45,034 nucleotides of DNA, taken from an uncultured Eubacteriales bacterium (GTDB taxonomy: Bacteria > Bacillota > Clostridia > TANB77 > CAG-508). Below the pieces are notes generated by a model. It was not told the DNA's origin, made no database searches, and was given only the letters and a program-made list of their open reading frames with translations. Both the position numbers and the translations under genes were made by a program. The stretch covers positions 1 through 45,034 of the forward strand of contig CATKWX010000014.1 of the NCBI GenBank assembly GCA_949840345.1, in the 5' to 3' direction. Below, piece by piece: positions 37,405-44,902 of the stretch (within the stretch, counting starts at the first letter, position 1; each line of letters begins with the position of its first letter).

Positions 37405-38118
37405 ATGGATAAAGTTTCAAAAATATCTCCTAGTTCAAAAGTAAATAATAATAATTCTAAACCACAAGACCCACATAGTCAAAGCGATAGAAGAGAAAGT
37501 GAAAGAGATAGATTATTACAACAAAAAATGATGTACGAACAATCTTTGCAATTAGAAAAACAATTAGAAAAAGCAAAAAGTATAGTTAGAGATTTAGAAA
37601 AAATGAAAAAAGGCATGGAAAGTAAAATTGTAACTGCACCTGTAAAAAATGAAGTACATGTAAGACCTAATGTAAATAGAGTAAATATAAGTCAAATGGA
37701 TAGATATGCTCAACAAAAAAGAGCAATACAAGGATATACAGGAGTAGTAAAACCAAAAACTAGACCTGCTACTACACAAATAAATTCTTATAAACAACCA
37801 GTAGAAAAACAACAAACAGCAATAATGAAGATAGAACCTAAAAAAACTTCATTATGGGATAAAATGAAAAAAGCTGTAAAAAATTTTTTCGGAGTAGAAG
37901 AAAAAACAACTGCAAAACCTACTTATAATGCTAATACTTGGAGTAATCAAAATAAAGCAACAAACAATTATACAAAAACAACAAGTTATAATGCTAGAAG
38001 TGAACAATATAGAAAAAGTATGGCAACTAACATTAATGTAATACATAATCCTAAGAATACACAAACACAATATAGAAATGACCCTAATAAGGGAAAAAGA
38101 TTAGATAGATATGTTTAA
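37405..38118 (+). CDS. Uncharacterised basic, Gln/Asn-rich protein
   Basis: 237 residues, not recognised. The start is polar and Ser/Asn-rich, residues about 30-75 form a charged helical or coiled-coil stretch (LLQQKMMYEQSLQLEKQLEK), and an amphipathic segment WDKMKKAVKNFFGVEEK lies near 150. The rest is low-complexity Asn/Thr/Lys/Gln and ends NDPNKGKRLDRYV. There is no signal peptide or membrane helix. It is strongly basic, perhaps nucleic-acid or membrane-surface binding, but nothing specific can be said. The ATG at 37405 follows AAAGGAAAG. It has its own perfect promoter and a terminator, so it may be well expressed. Confidence 0.75.
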   Translation: MDKVSKISPSSKVNNNNSKPQDPHSQSDRRESERDRLLQQKMMYEQSLQLEKQLEKAKSIVRDLEKMKKGMESKIVTAPVKNEVHVRPNVNRVNISQMDRYAQQKRAIQGYTGVVKPKTRPATTQINSYKQPVEKQQTAIMKIEPKKTSLWDKMKKAVKNFFGVEEKTTAKPTYNANTWSNQNKATNNYTKTTSYNARSEQYRKSMATNINVIHNPKNTQTQYRNDPNKGKRLDRYV

Positions 38119-38122
38119 GAAA

Positions 38123-38152
38123 TTAAGGGTACGTAATAATTCGTACCCTTAA
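38123..38152 (+). terminator. Intrinsic terminator
   Basis: TTAAGGGTACG / CGTACCCTTAA is an 11-bp perfect stem followed by AAAA; it closes the unknown gene at 37405. Confidence 0.75.
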
Positions 38153-38213
38153 AAATAGAAAAAATAATTAACAAATATACTAATGGTAGTGCATCAGAAA
38201 GGACGTGAATAAA

Positions 38214-38487
38214 ATGGATGAAATATTAATGCAATCAGGACAAATTGGAAGATTAAAAACTAAAAAAGAGACTTTAAATGATAAAAGAGAAAGAAAGACA
38301 GATGAAGAAATTAAAGCTCAGAAAGCTATAGAGGCATATGAGGCTAGTAAAAAAGCGTATGAAGACCAGAGGAGTAAACAAAAACATTTGGAATTCATAA
38401 AGAGGTTAGAATCAGATCCAGAACCAAATACTAAGCCACTTGGACAAACTAGAAATAAACATCGGGCGAGGTGCTAGAGGAGAATAA
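38214..38487 (+). CDS. Small charged protein of unknown function; in-frame CGG near the C-terminus
   Basis: About 87-90 residues, Lys/Glu-rich and probably one long helix (ETLNDKRERKTDEEIKAQKA...), not recognised. The start at 38214 follows GAAAGGACG. Codon 84 is CGG (38463-38465). Read plainly the protein ends HRARC at 38477; with a +1 step it ends HGRGARGE at 38487, where the TAA overlaps the terminator stem. There is no family to judge by, so this is a tentative member of the CGG set. It lies between two terminators, so it is a single-gene transcript. Like the preceding gene it is small, basic and Gln/Lys-rich, and the two may be functionally paired. Confidence 0.65.
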
Positions 38488-38520
38488 CAAAAAAGTTCAT
38501 ATATATGGACTTTTTTTGTT
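38486..38520 (+). terminator. Intrinsic terminator
   Basis: AACAAAAAAGTTCATA / TATGGACTTTTTTTGTT, a long stem with a T-rich descending arm. Confidence 0.85.
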
Positions 38521-38586
38521 ATAAACTATGGACTTTTGTTAAGATTTGGAATAAAATATATCTAAATGTTTAAGGAGGAATGTATA

Positions 38587-39117
38587 ATGAATATATGGCA
38601 TGATATAAGAGAAGATAGAGTACAAAAAGACGATTTTGTAGCAGTAATAGAAATAACAAAAGGCGGAAAAAATAAGTACGAATTAGATAAAGAAACAGGA
38701 ATGTTAAAATTAGATAGAGTATTATATACTGCAACTCATTATCCTGCAAACTATGGATTTATTCCAAGAACATATGCAGACGATAAAGACCCATTAGATG
38801 TACTTGTCTTATGCCAAGAGAATATAGAATCATTAGCATTAGTTGAATGTTATCCAATTGGTGTTATAAAAATGATAGATGGTGGAGAACATGATGAAAA
38901 AATAGTTGCTGTAGCAAAAAAAGATCCATTTTTAAATTGCTATAATGATATAACTGAAATACCAAATCATATATCTGCAGAGATAATGCACTTTTTTGAA
39001 GTGTACAAGCAATTGGAAGGTAAACAAACAATGGTAGAAAAAATATTAGGCAGAGAAGATGCAGAAAGAATAATCGAAGAGTGTTTGCAAAATTACAAAG
39101 AGAAATTTAGTAAATAA
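38587..39117 (+). CDS. ppa: Inorganic pyrophosphatase, family I
   Basis: Soluble inorganic pyrophosphatase that drives biosynthetic reactions by hydrolysing PPi. The 176 residues include the catalytic signature of family I: NYGFIPRTYADDKDPLDVLV (D-D-K-D-P-L-D metal-binding aspartates), plus GVIKMIDGGEHDEKIVAV and the conserved Lys/Tyr positions. The ATG at 38587 follows TAAGGAGGAATG; an in-frame ATG at 38566 precedes the ribosome site and is rejected. The TPR gene starts 23 bp downstream, so the two are probably co-transcribed. Confidence 0.95.
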   Translation: MNIWHDIREDRVQKDDFVAVIEITKGGKNKYELDKETGMLKLDRVLYTATHYPANYGFIPRTYADDKDPLDVLVLCQENIESLALVECYPIGVIKMIDGGEHDEKIVAVAKKDPFLNCYNDITEIPNHISAEIMHFFEVYKQLEGKQTMVEKILGREDAERIIEECLQNYKEKFSK

Positions 39118-39140
39118 ACAAAATAAGGGGACAAACAATT

Positions 39141-40364
39141 ATGATAGAAAAAATACTATTTAATTTAATTGCTTTCTCTTTATTTATAAATATCTTTTTA
39201 CTAAAATTAATAAGAAAGAATGATACAACATATCTTTATATAATAATTTTAGAAGCTATTGGAATTGCAATAAATTTTATTTCTATTTTATTTAACATTT
39301 GGAATAGCATTTTTATAAAAATAGTAATGTATTTATTAGCAATTATAATTCCTATACTTGTAATAGCTTTAGAAAAAAAAGGAATAAATATTTCAGAAAG
39401 CATAAATATGCTAATTAGTAAGATTTACTCTATTTTTGGAAACTCAAAAAAATCAAAAGAACAATTAATAAACTTAGTTGAAAAATGTCCTAATAGTTAT
39501 AAAGGACATAAAATGCTTGCAGAAATATATGAAAAAGAAGGCGGAATTAGAAAAGCCGTTGATGAATATATAAAAGTTATAGAAATAAAAAATGATGCAT
39601 ATGATATAGAGTATAAAGTTGCAACCTTACTAACAGATTTAAAAAGAAAAGATGAAGCAACACAAGTTTTAAATAATATATTATCAAGAAAACCAGAATA
39701 TCTAGAAGCAACTAATCTTTTAGGAGAAATATTATGTGAACAGCAAAAATACAAGGAGGCTATAAGTGTATATGCAGGTGCTTTGAAATATAATCCTAAC
39801 AATTACGACTTATATTATAATTTAGGATTAGTGTATACAATGATAAATGATTTTCAAAGTGCTAAAGAGTGCTATGATAAAGCAGCTGAGATTAATCACG
39901 AATTATATAATGGATATTATTGTTTAGGAAAGATTTCGTTATTATATAGAGATATTGAACTAGCAGAAGAATATTTTGCAAAAGCTTTAATGGGAGAATT
40001 AGAAGCAGATGCATATTATGAATTAGCAAAAATATATATGCTAAAAAATGAAAAAGATAAAGCGATTACATTTGTTAATAAAGCAATTGAACTGGATGGA
40101 AAATATGTGGATATAGTAAAAGATGAACCAATATTTTTAATAGTAAGACAATATATTAATCTACCTATAAATGTATTAGAAGAAACTAAAAAGGACGTAA
40201 AACTTGATCCAAAAGAACTTATGGCATTAGAACATTTAGATGAAACTTATGAATTAACTAAAAGCTTAAGTATAAACGAATTTAAACGTAGTTTCCTTGA
40301 AAAGAAAAAAATGCAAGAGATAGAAGCTGAAAATAAAGAACAAGGCAGACAAAGGGACGTATAA
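39141..40364 (+). CDS. Membrane-anchored TPR-repeat protein
   Basis: 407 residues. The first ~85 residues hold three hydrophobic segments (ILFNLIAFSLFINIFLLKLI, then YIIILEAIGIAINFISILF and IVMYLLAIIIPILVIAL). The rest is a run of about six tetratricopeptide repeats, with typical patterns A-x-LLGEILCEQQKYKEAISVY, YYNLGLVYTMINDFQSAKEC and YYCLGKISLLYRDIELAEEY. It is likely a scaffold holding a protein complex at the membrane; partners are unknown. The start at 39141 follows AAGGGGACAAAC. It lies 23 bp after ppa. A nested REP element follows. Confidence 0.85.
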   Translation: MIEKILFNLIAFSLFINIFLLKLIRKNDTTYLYIIILEAIGIAINFISILFNIWNSIFIKIVMYLLAIIIPILVIALEKKGINISESINMLISKIYSIFGNSKKSKEQLINLVEKCPNSYKGHKMLAEIYEKEGGIRKAVDEYIKVIEIKNDAYDIEYKVATLLTDLKRKDEATQVLNNILSRKPEYLEATNLLGEILCEQQKYKEAISVYAGALKYNPNNYDLYYNLGLVYTMINDFQSAKECYDKAAEINHELYNGYYCLGKISLLYRDIELAEEYFAKALMGELEADAYYELAKIYMLKNEKDKAITFVNKAIELDGKYVDIVKDEPIFLIVRQYINLPINVLEETKKDVKLDPKELMALEHLDETYELTKSLSINEFKRSFLEKKKMQEIEAENKEQGRQRDV

Positions 40365-40388
40365 TTTTATTATTAGTGAATAATTAAT

Positions 40389-40461
40389 TGTAGGGGCACC
40401 GTTTGTGGGAATACCCTGTAGGGAACGACGCCCTCGTCGTTCCGCCTGCACCACTGTGCCC
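40389..40461 (+). repeat. Nested REP element (REP inside a longer REP)
   Basis: Outer TGTAGGGGCACCGTTTGTGG ... CACCACTGTGCCC with an inner TGTAGGGAACGACG ... CGTCGTTCCG copy at 40417-40444, the same arrangement as 26798-26870. Confidence 0.8.
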
Positions 40462-40495
40462 ATTAATTAATAACGAATAATTTTAGGAGGGTTTT

Positions 40496-41371
40496 ATGGA
40501 TAAGAATTTATGTGTTATAGGTGGAGATTTAAGAATTGTAAAATTAGTAGAAATACTAGTAAATGATGGCTATACAGTATATACGTATGCATTAGAAGAA
40601 GCTGAAAGTTTAAATCAATTTGAAAAAGTAATACAATGTAAATCTATGGTAGATGCAATTGCGTCAAGTAATATAGTAATTGGACCAATACCATTATCAA
40701 GTAATAAAGTAGATATAAACACACCATTTAGCAAAGATAATATTTCTATTGAAGAATTACTTGCTAAATTAGATGGAAAGAAATTTATAGCAGGAAGCAT
40801 AGGAGAAGAAATTATAAAATTATCAGAAAATAAGAATATAGAAATTATAGATTTAATGCAAAGAGAGGAATTAACAGTATTAAATACAATTTCTACAGCA
40901 GAAGGTGCAATTCAAATTGCAATGCAGGAAACACTTTCAACAATACATGGAAGCAATGTATTAGTATTGGGTTTTGGAAGAATAGGTAAAATATTATCTA
41001 AAATGTTAAATGGAATAGGTGCAAGGGTATCTTGTGAAGCAAGAAAAGAATCAGATATAGCTTGGATAAAAGCATATGGATATAATCCAGTTCATCTAAA
41101 CGTATTAGATGAGCACATAGGAGAATACGATATTATAATAAATACAATTCCATATGTAATACTAGATAGCGATAAGTTAAGTAAAGTAAAGAAAGACTGC
41201 TTAATAGTAGATTTAGCATCAAACCCAGGTGGAGTAGATAGAGAAGCAGCAAGACAAATTGGAATAAAAACAATTTGGGCATTAGCATTACCAGGAAAAG
41301 TAGCACCAATAACATCAGCAGAATTTTTAAAAGAAACAATTTACAATATATTTAAGGAATATTGTTCGTAA
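40496..41371 (+). CDS. dpaA: Dipicolinate synthase subunit A
   Basis: A 291-residue Rossmann-fold subunit of the enzyme that makes dipicolinate, the calcium chelator of the spore core, in the mother cell during sporulation. The N-terminal CVIGGDLRIVKLVEIL is characteristic, as are the middle REELTVLNTISTAEGAIQ and the second nucleotide-binding motif VLVLGFGRIGKILSKML, and the end WALALPGKVAPITSAEFLKE. The start at 40496 follows TTTTAGGAGGG. The usual partner gene dpaB is not adjacent; uppP follows instead, so the B subunit must lie elsewhere or another protein replaces it. It indicates a spore former. Confidence 0.93.
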   Translation: MDKNLCVIGGDLRIVKLVEILVNDGYTVYTYALEEAESLNQFEKVIQCKSMVDAIASSNIVIGPIPLSSNKVDINTPFSKDNISIEELLAKLDGKKFIAGSIGEEIIKLSENKNIEIIDLMQREELTVLNTISTAEGAIQIAMQETLSTIHGSNVLVLGFGRIGKILSKMLNGIGARVSCEARKESDIAWIKAYGYNPVHLNVLDEHIGEYDIIINTIPYVILDSDKLSKVKKDCLIVDLASNPGGVDREAARQIGIKTIWALALPGKVAPITSAEFLKETIYNIFKEYCS

Positions 41372-41389
41372 TAAACATATAGCAAGCAC

Positions 41390-41417
41390 TGTAGGGAACG
41401 GCGCCCTCGCCGTTCCG
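41390..41417 (+). repeat. REP-like palindrome with compensatory change (ACGGCG/CGCCGT)
   Basis: Head TGTAGGGAACGGCG and return CGCCGTTCCG. Compared with the ACGACG / CGTCGT copies, both sides of one base pair have changed together, so the hairpin itself is conserved. Confidence 0.85.
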
Positions 41418-41464
41418 TATTGGTATTGACACTTCAAAAATTATAAAACAAAGGAGAAATTAAA

Positions 41465-42259
41465 ATGACAGCAATTCAAGCGATAGTATTAGGAGCAGTT
41501 CAAGGGTTAACAGAATTATTACCAATTTCTAGTTCTGCTCACTTATTTTTATTACCATGGATTTTAAATTGGTCCATTCCAGAATCTTTTGATGTAGCAT
41601 TGCATTTTGGTACATTATTAGCAATAGGGCTATTTTTCTTTAAAGACTGGATAGAACTAATAAAAGGTGGATATAAAACAGTAGTAAAAAAAGAAAAAAA
41701 CAGAAATGGTACAATGTTTTGGTACATAGTAATAGCAACAATACCAGGAGGAATAATAGGATTTGTATTAGACCATTTTTCAGAACAATATAAAGAAAGC
41801 TTTTCAGAAAACCCAATAGTAATAGCTACAGCACTTATAATAATGGGATTAATTTTATATATAGTAGATAAAAAATCAAAATCAGATACAAACTATGAAA
41901 AGCTTACACTAAAGCAGACATTTATAATAGGAATATCACAAGCGTTAGCCTTTATACCAGGTGTTTCACGTTCAGGAGTAACAATGACTACAGGTAGAGT
42001 AATGGGAGTAGATAGAGAATCAACTGCAAAATACTCATTTATGCTATCAGCACCAATTGTATTAGGAGCAACATTGCTTAAATTTGCAGAATTTGAACTT
42101 ACATTTGAATTTCTAATAGGAGTATTAGTAAGCTTTTTAGTAGGAATTGTAGTAATAAAGTTCTTATTAGAATACCTAAAAAAAGGCAGCTTCAAGGTAT
42201 TTGCACTATATAGAGTAATTGTAGGGCTATTAGTATTAGGATTTGTATTTTTTAAATAA
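41465..42259 (+). CDS. uppP: Undecaprenyl-diphosphatase UppP/BacA
   Basis: An integral membrane phosphatase that recycles undecaprenyl pyrophosphate, the lipid carrier of wall synthesis, and gives bacitracin tolerance. At 264 residues it has about eight hydrophobic segments. The family motifs are complete: AVQGLTELLPISSSAHL (Gln-Gly-x-x-Glu and the Ser cluster), and the second motif FIPGVSRSGVTMTTGRVMGV containing the catalytic Arg. The ATG at 41465 follows AAAGGAG. It probably has its own transcript, as a terminator follows. The DUF368 protein at 13405 may act on the same lipid carrier. Confidence 0.96.
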   Translation: MTAIQAIVLGAVQGLTELLPISSSAHLFLLPWILNWSIPESFDVALHFGTLLAIGLFFFKDWIELIKGGYKTVVKKEKNRNGTMFWYIVIATIPGGIIGFVLDHFSEQYKESFSENPIVIATALIIMGLILYIVDKKSKSDTNYEKLTLKQTFIIGISQALAFIPGVSRSGVTMTTGRVMGVDRESTAKYSFMLSAPIVLGATLLKFAEFELTFEFLIGVLVSFLVGIVVIKFLLEYLKKGSFKVFALYRVIVGLLVLGFVFFK

Positions 42260-42273
42260 ACAAATAACATTAC

Positions 42274-42300
42274 GAGGCGATTTTATCGCCTTATTTTTTC
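42274..42300 (+). terminator. Intrinsic terminator after uppP
   Basis: GAGGCGAT / ATCGCCTT stem followed by ATTTTTTC. Confidence 0.85.
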
Positions 42301-42304
42301 GGGT

Positions 42305-42332
42305 TGTAGGGGTCGGCGTCCCCGACGACCCG
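42305..42332 (+). repeat. REP-like palindrome (GGGTCGGCG/CGACGACCC)
   Basis: Head TGTAGGGGTCGGCGTCC and return CGACGACCCG. Confidence 0.8.
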
Positions 42333-42365
42333 CAGATAAACATATAAAAAACATATTACAAACGT

Positions 42366-42393
42366 TGTAGGGAACGACGCCCTCGTCGTTCCG
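42366..42393 (+). repeat. REP-like palindrome (GGAACGACG/CGTCGTTCC)
   Basis: The second REP in the 300-bp gap between uppP and the LRR gene. It is followed by AGTAGCGAAGCCACTTTTC, nearly the same flank as the copy at 3139. Confidence 0.8.
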
Positions 42394-42425
42394 AGTAGCG
42401 AAGCCACTTTTCTTATCAACACAAG

Positions 42426-42454
42426 TTGACATAAGCATAAATACATTATATAAT
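42426..42454 (+). promoter_or_regulatory. SigA-type promoter of the LRR protein gene
   Basis: TTGACA at 42426-42431, 17-bp spacer, TATAAT at 42449-42454. The ~100-nt leader holds AAGGAGGAGG directly before ATG GTA AAG TAA (a three-codon upstream frame at 42500), well before the true start at 42560. Confidence 0.85.
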
Positions 42455-42559
42455 AATCAAGTCAAATTTTATATTGCAATTTTCCTTTAAGGAGGAGGAT
42501 GGTAAAGTAAAAACGAAAAGTATAAGCAACACTAAATCTATTTTAAAGGAAGATGACTT

Positions 42560-43180
42560 ATGTCAAATTTTGTTCTTAAGTGCACTTACTTAAGAAATGG
42601 CAAAGAGGTTGAAGAAGAAAAGGCGTTATCAGAAGGCATAACTGCAATTGAAAAAGGTGCCTTTTATGATGATTGGGACCTAATTCGGATAATAATTCCA
42701 GAAGGAGTAACTTCAATCGAAAAGGATGCATTTTTTGGATGTATACACTTAAAACTCTTATCTATTCCAAATACCGTAAAAACAATTGGTTGGAGTGCTT
42801 TTTATGCATGTAGAAGTTTAGAAAGCATAGAATTACCTAATGGTTTAGTATCTATTGAATCAGGAGCTTTTTCTGGTTGTGCAAGCCTAACAACAGTAAC
42901 AATACCTGAAGGCGTTACTCAAATTGGCTCAGGTGCTTTTTCTGGATGTTTAAAATTAACGAACATAATATTACCAGAAAGCATAATAACAATTGACAAT
43001 AATGCATTTTGTACTTGTATTAACTTACCCAATATAACAATACCTGCAAACGTGAAGATAATTAAGACTGAAGCGTTTAAGCAGTGCGAGAAATTGGTTA
43101 AGGTAACAATGCTTAGCAAGGACACAGTAATTGAAGAAGGTGCTTTTGACGAAAACGTAGAGATAGTTTATGCAGCATAA
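42560..43180 (+). CDS. BspA-like leucine-rich repeat protein with an in-frame CGG
   Basis: 206 residues made of seven or so 23-residue LRR_5 (BspA/Treponema) repeats of the form IP.GVTSIE..AF.GC.SLT..., for example VSIESGAFSGCASLTTVTIP. There is no signal peptide, so unlike the surface BspA adhesins it is probably cytoplasmic. Codon 43 is CGG (42686-42688) in the first repeat (DLIRIIIPEG), at a variable position, and the zero frame stays open. A +1 step there would give GGA TAA, ending the protein at once. Codon use has more AAG, GTT, TGC and GCG than neighbours, suggesting a different origin. It has a strong promoter and a ~100-nt leader. Confidence 0.88.
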   Translation: MSNFVLKCTYLRNGKEVEEEKALSEGITAIEKGAFYDDWDLIRIIIPEGVTSIEKDAFFGCIHLKLLSIPNTVKTIGWSAFYACRSLESIELPNGLVSIESGAFSGCASLTTVTIPEGVTQIGSGAFSGCLKLTNIILPESIITIDNNAFCTCINLPNITIPANVKIIKTEAFKQCEKLVKVTMLSKDTVIEEGAFDENVEIVYAA

Positions 43181-43200
43181 GGCAAATAATTGCAATAAGA

Positions 43201-43227
43201 CACAGGATGAAATTCCTGTGTTTTTTT
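43201..43227 (+). terminator. Intrinsic terminator after the LRR gene
   Basis: CACAGGA-TGAAA-TTCCTGTG stem followed by seven T; an outer TGCAATAA / TTATTGCA pair extends it. Confidence 0.9.
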
Positions 43228-43314
43228 ATTGCATAATAAAATAAAAAAACACTAATAAAAACACATTTATTGCATAAGAATATATATAGATATATATGTA
43301 AGGAATGGTAGAAA

Positions 43315-44472
43315 ATGGATATAAGATATTTTGACCATGCTGCTACAACAGCAGTTAAAGAGGAAGTATTAAAGGAAATGTTGCCATATTTTTCAATAAA
43401 TTATGGTAATGCATCTTCTATATATAGCATAGGAAGAAATTCCAAAAGAGCATTAGATAATGCAAGAATGCAAGTGGCTATGGCTTTGAATTGTAGCCCA
43501 AAAGAGATATATTTTACAGGTTGTGGAAGTGAAAGTGATAACATTGCTCTAAAAGGAATTGCTTATGCTAATAAACACAAAGGAAATCATATTATAACAA
43601 GCAAAATTGAACATCCGGCTATTCTAAACACTTGTAAAACATTAGAAAAAGAAGGGTTTATTGTAACATATTTAAATGTAGATGAAAATGGATTTATAAG
43701 TATAGATGAATTAAAAGCAGCAATAACTAATAAAACAATATTAATAAGCATAATGTTTGCAAACAATGAAATAGGAACAATTCAGCCTATAAAGGAAATA
43801 GGAGAAATTGCAAGACTAAAACAAATATATTTTCATACAGACGCAGTTCAAGCAGTTGGAAATGTAAAAATTGATGTAAAAGAAATGGGAATAGATTTAC
43901 TATCTATGTCTGCACATAAATTCTATGGACCTAAAGGTGTAGGAGCTTTATATGTAAAAGAAGGAATAAACTTTAACAAATTACAAGATGGAGGACATCA
44001 AGAAAAAGATAAGAGGGCAGGAACAGAAAATGTTGCAGGAATTGTTGGACTAGGTAAAGCAATAGAAATTGCTTATAGAAATTTTGATAAATACAATGAA
44101 AAACTAACAACTTTAAGAGATTACTATATTTCTCAAGTAGAAAAGAAAATACCAGAAGTAAAACTTAATGGGGATAGAACAAAAAGATTACCAGGTAATG
44201 CAAATATCTCATTTAAAGGTATAGAAGGAGAATCGCTATTACTAAACTTAGATATGAAGGGAATATGTGCCTCAAGTGGCTCTGCTTGTAGTACGGGTTC
44301 TTTAAATCCATCTCATGTACTTATGGCAATAGGCTTACCTCACGAAATTGCACACGGTTCACTTAGAACTACTTTTGGAGATGAAAACACAAGAGAAGAT
44401 ATAGATTATTTAGTAGAAAGTTTAGTAGAAATTGTAGCAAAACTAAGAGATATGTCACCAATGTGGAAATAG
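43315..44472 (+). CDS. Cysteine desulfurase (NifS/IscS family)
   Basis: A PLP-dependent enzyme of 385 residues that takes sulfur from cysteine for Fe-S clusters or tRNA thiolation. It has the N-terminal YFDHAATTAV, the ESDNIALKG segment, the PLP region (FHTDAVQAVG) and the PLP lysine in LSMSAHKFYGPKGVGALY. The active-site Cys loop is ASSGSACSTGSLNPSHVL, the long flexible loop of the IscS/NifS group. The ATG at 43315 follows GTAAGGAATGG. No iscU or thiI follows in the window, so its acceptor is not shown. It is likely a single-gene transcript closed by the hairpins after 44590. Confidence 0.94.
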   Translation: MDIRYFDHAATTAVKEEVLKEMLPYFSINYGNASSIYSIGRNSKRALDNARMQVAMALNCSPKEIYFTGCGSESDNIALKGIAYANKHKGNHIITSKIEHPAILNTCKTLEKEGFIVTYLNVDENGFISIDELKAAITNKTILISIMFANNEIGTIQPIKEIGEIARLKQIYFHTDAVQAVGNVKIDVKEMGIDLLSMSAHKFYGPKGVGALYVKEGINFNKLQDGGHQEKDKRAGTENVAGIVGLGKAIEIAYRNFDKYNEKLTTLRDYYISQVEKKIPEVKLNGDRTKRLPGNANISFKGIEGESLLLNLDMKGICASSGSACSTGSLNPSHVLMAIGLPHEIAHGSLRTTFGDENTREDIDYLVESLVEIVAKLRDMSPMWK

Positions 44473-44504
44473 GCAGAAGATTAGATATATGGGCGTAATC
44501 GGCT

Positions 44505-44531
44505 TGTAGGGGCGGGCCTTGTGTCCGACCG
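44505..44531 (+). repeat. REP-like palindrome (GGGGCGGGCC ... CGACCG)
   Basis: Head TGTAGGGGCGGGCCTTG and return TGTCCGACCG; a partly degenerate stem. It is the first of three REPs in the 430-bp gap before the RAYT gene. Confidence 0.65.
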
Positions 44532-44548
44532 TTCTACGAAGCGATAAT

Positions 44549-44577
44549 TGTAGGGGGTCGGCGTCCTCGACGACCCG
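44549..44577 (+). repeat. REP-like palindrome (GGGTCGGCG/CGACGACCC)
   Basis: Head TGTAGGGGGTCGGCGTCC and return TCGACGACCCG. Confidence 0.8.
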
Positions 44578-44590
44578 CAGATAAACATAC

Positions 44591-44617
44591 AACAAAACAT
44601 ATAACATATGTTTTGTT
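44591..44617 (+). terminator. Hairpin after the cysteine desulfurase gene
   Basis: AACAAAACATAT-AAC-ATATGTTTTGTT is a 12-bp perfect stem, terminator-like though without a clear T run. Confidence 0.6.
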
Positions 44618-44630
44618 AATTTGCAAATTA

Positions 44631-44657
44631 GCCGCAGGATACTTCTTGCGGCGTTTT
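44631..44657 (+). terminator. Intrinsic terminator
   Basis: GCCGCA ... TGCGGC stem followed by GTTTTC, GC-richer than the surroundings. Confidence 0.75.
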
Positions 44658-44696
44658 CTATAGAAATAAATGTCTAAAAAAGTCGATGAAAAATGT

Positions 44697-44725
44697 TTGA
44701 CAAGCTAAGAATAATATAGTATAAA
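44697..44725 (+). promoter_or_regulatory. SigA-type promoter upstream of the RAYT gene
   Basis: TTGACA at 44697-44702, 17-bp spacer, TATAAA at 44720-44725. It would give a ~170-nt leader that includes the REP at 44864-44887. Confidence 0.7.
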
Positions 44726-44863
44726 TTTAATTAAAGAAAATCTTTTTAAATAAATTTTATTCAAAAATCTAGGCACTTCAGCCAAAAATTCAAAAGATAT
44801 GTAGTATGAAGAACAATTTTAATTGTTAAATAATTATATGGATATAATATCGAAAATATATAC

Positions 44864-44887
44864 TGTAGGGGCGATTTTAATCGCCCG
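44864..44887 (+). repeat. REP-like palindrome next to the RAYT gene
   Basis: Head TGTAGGGGCGATT and return AATCGCCCG, 15 bp before the RAYT start. RAYT genes are typically flanked by the REPs they act on. Confidence 0.85.
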
Positions 44888-44902
44888 CTGAAAAGGAATA
44901 AT

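Noticed and set aside
41426..41447. TTGACA before uppP as a promoter
   Set aside because: The nearest -10-like TATAAA is only 10 bp away and nothing suitable lies at 16-18 bp.
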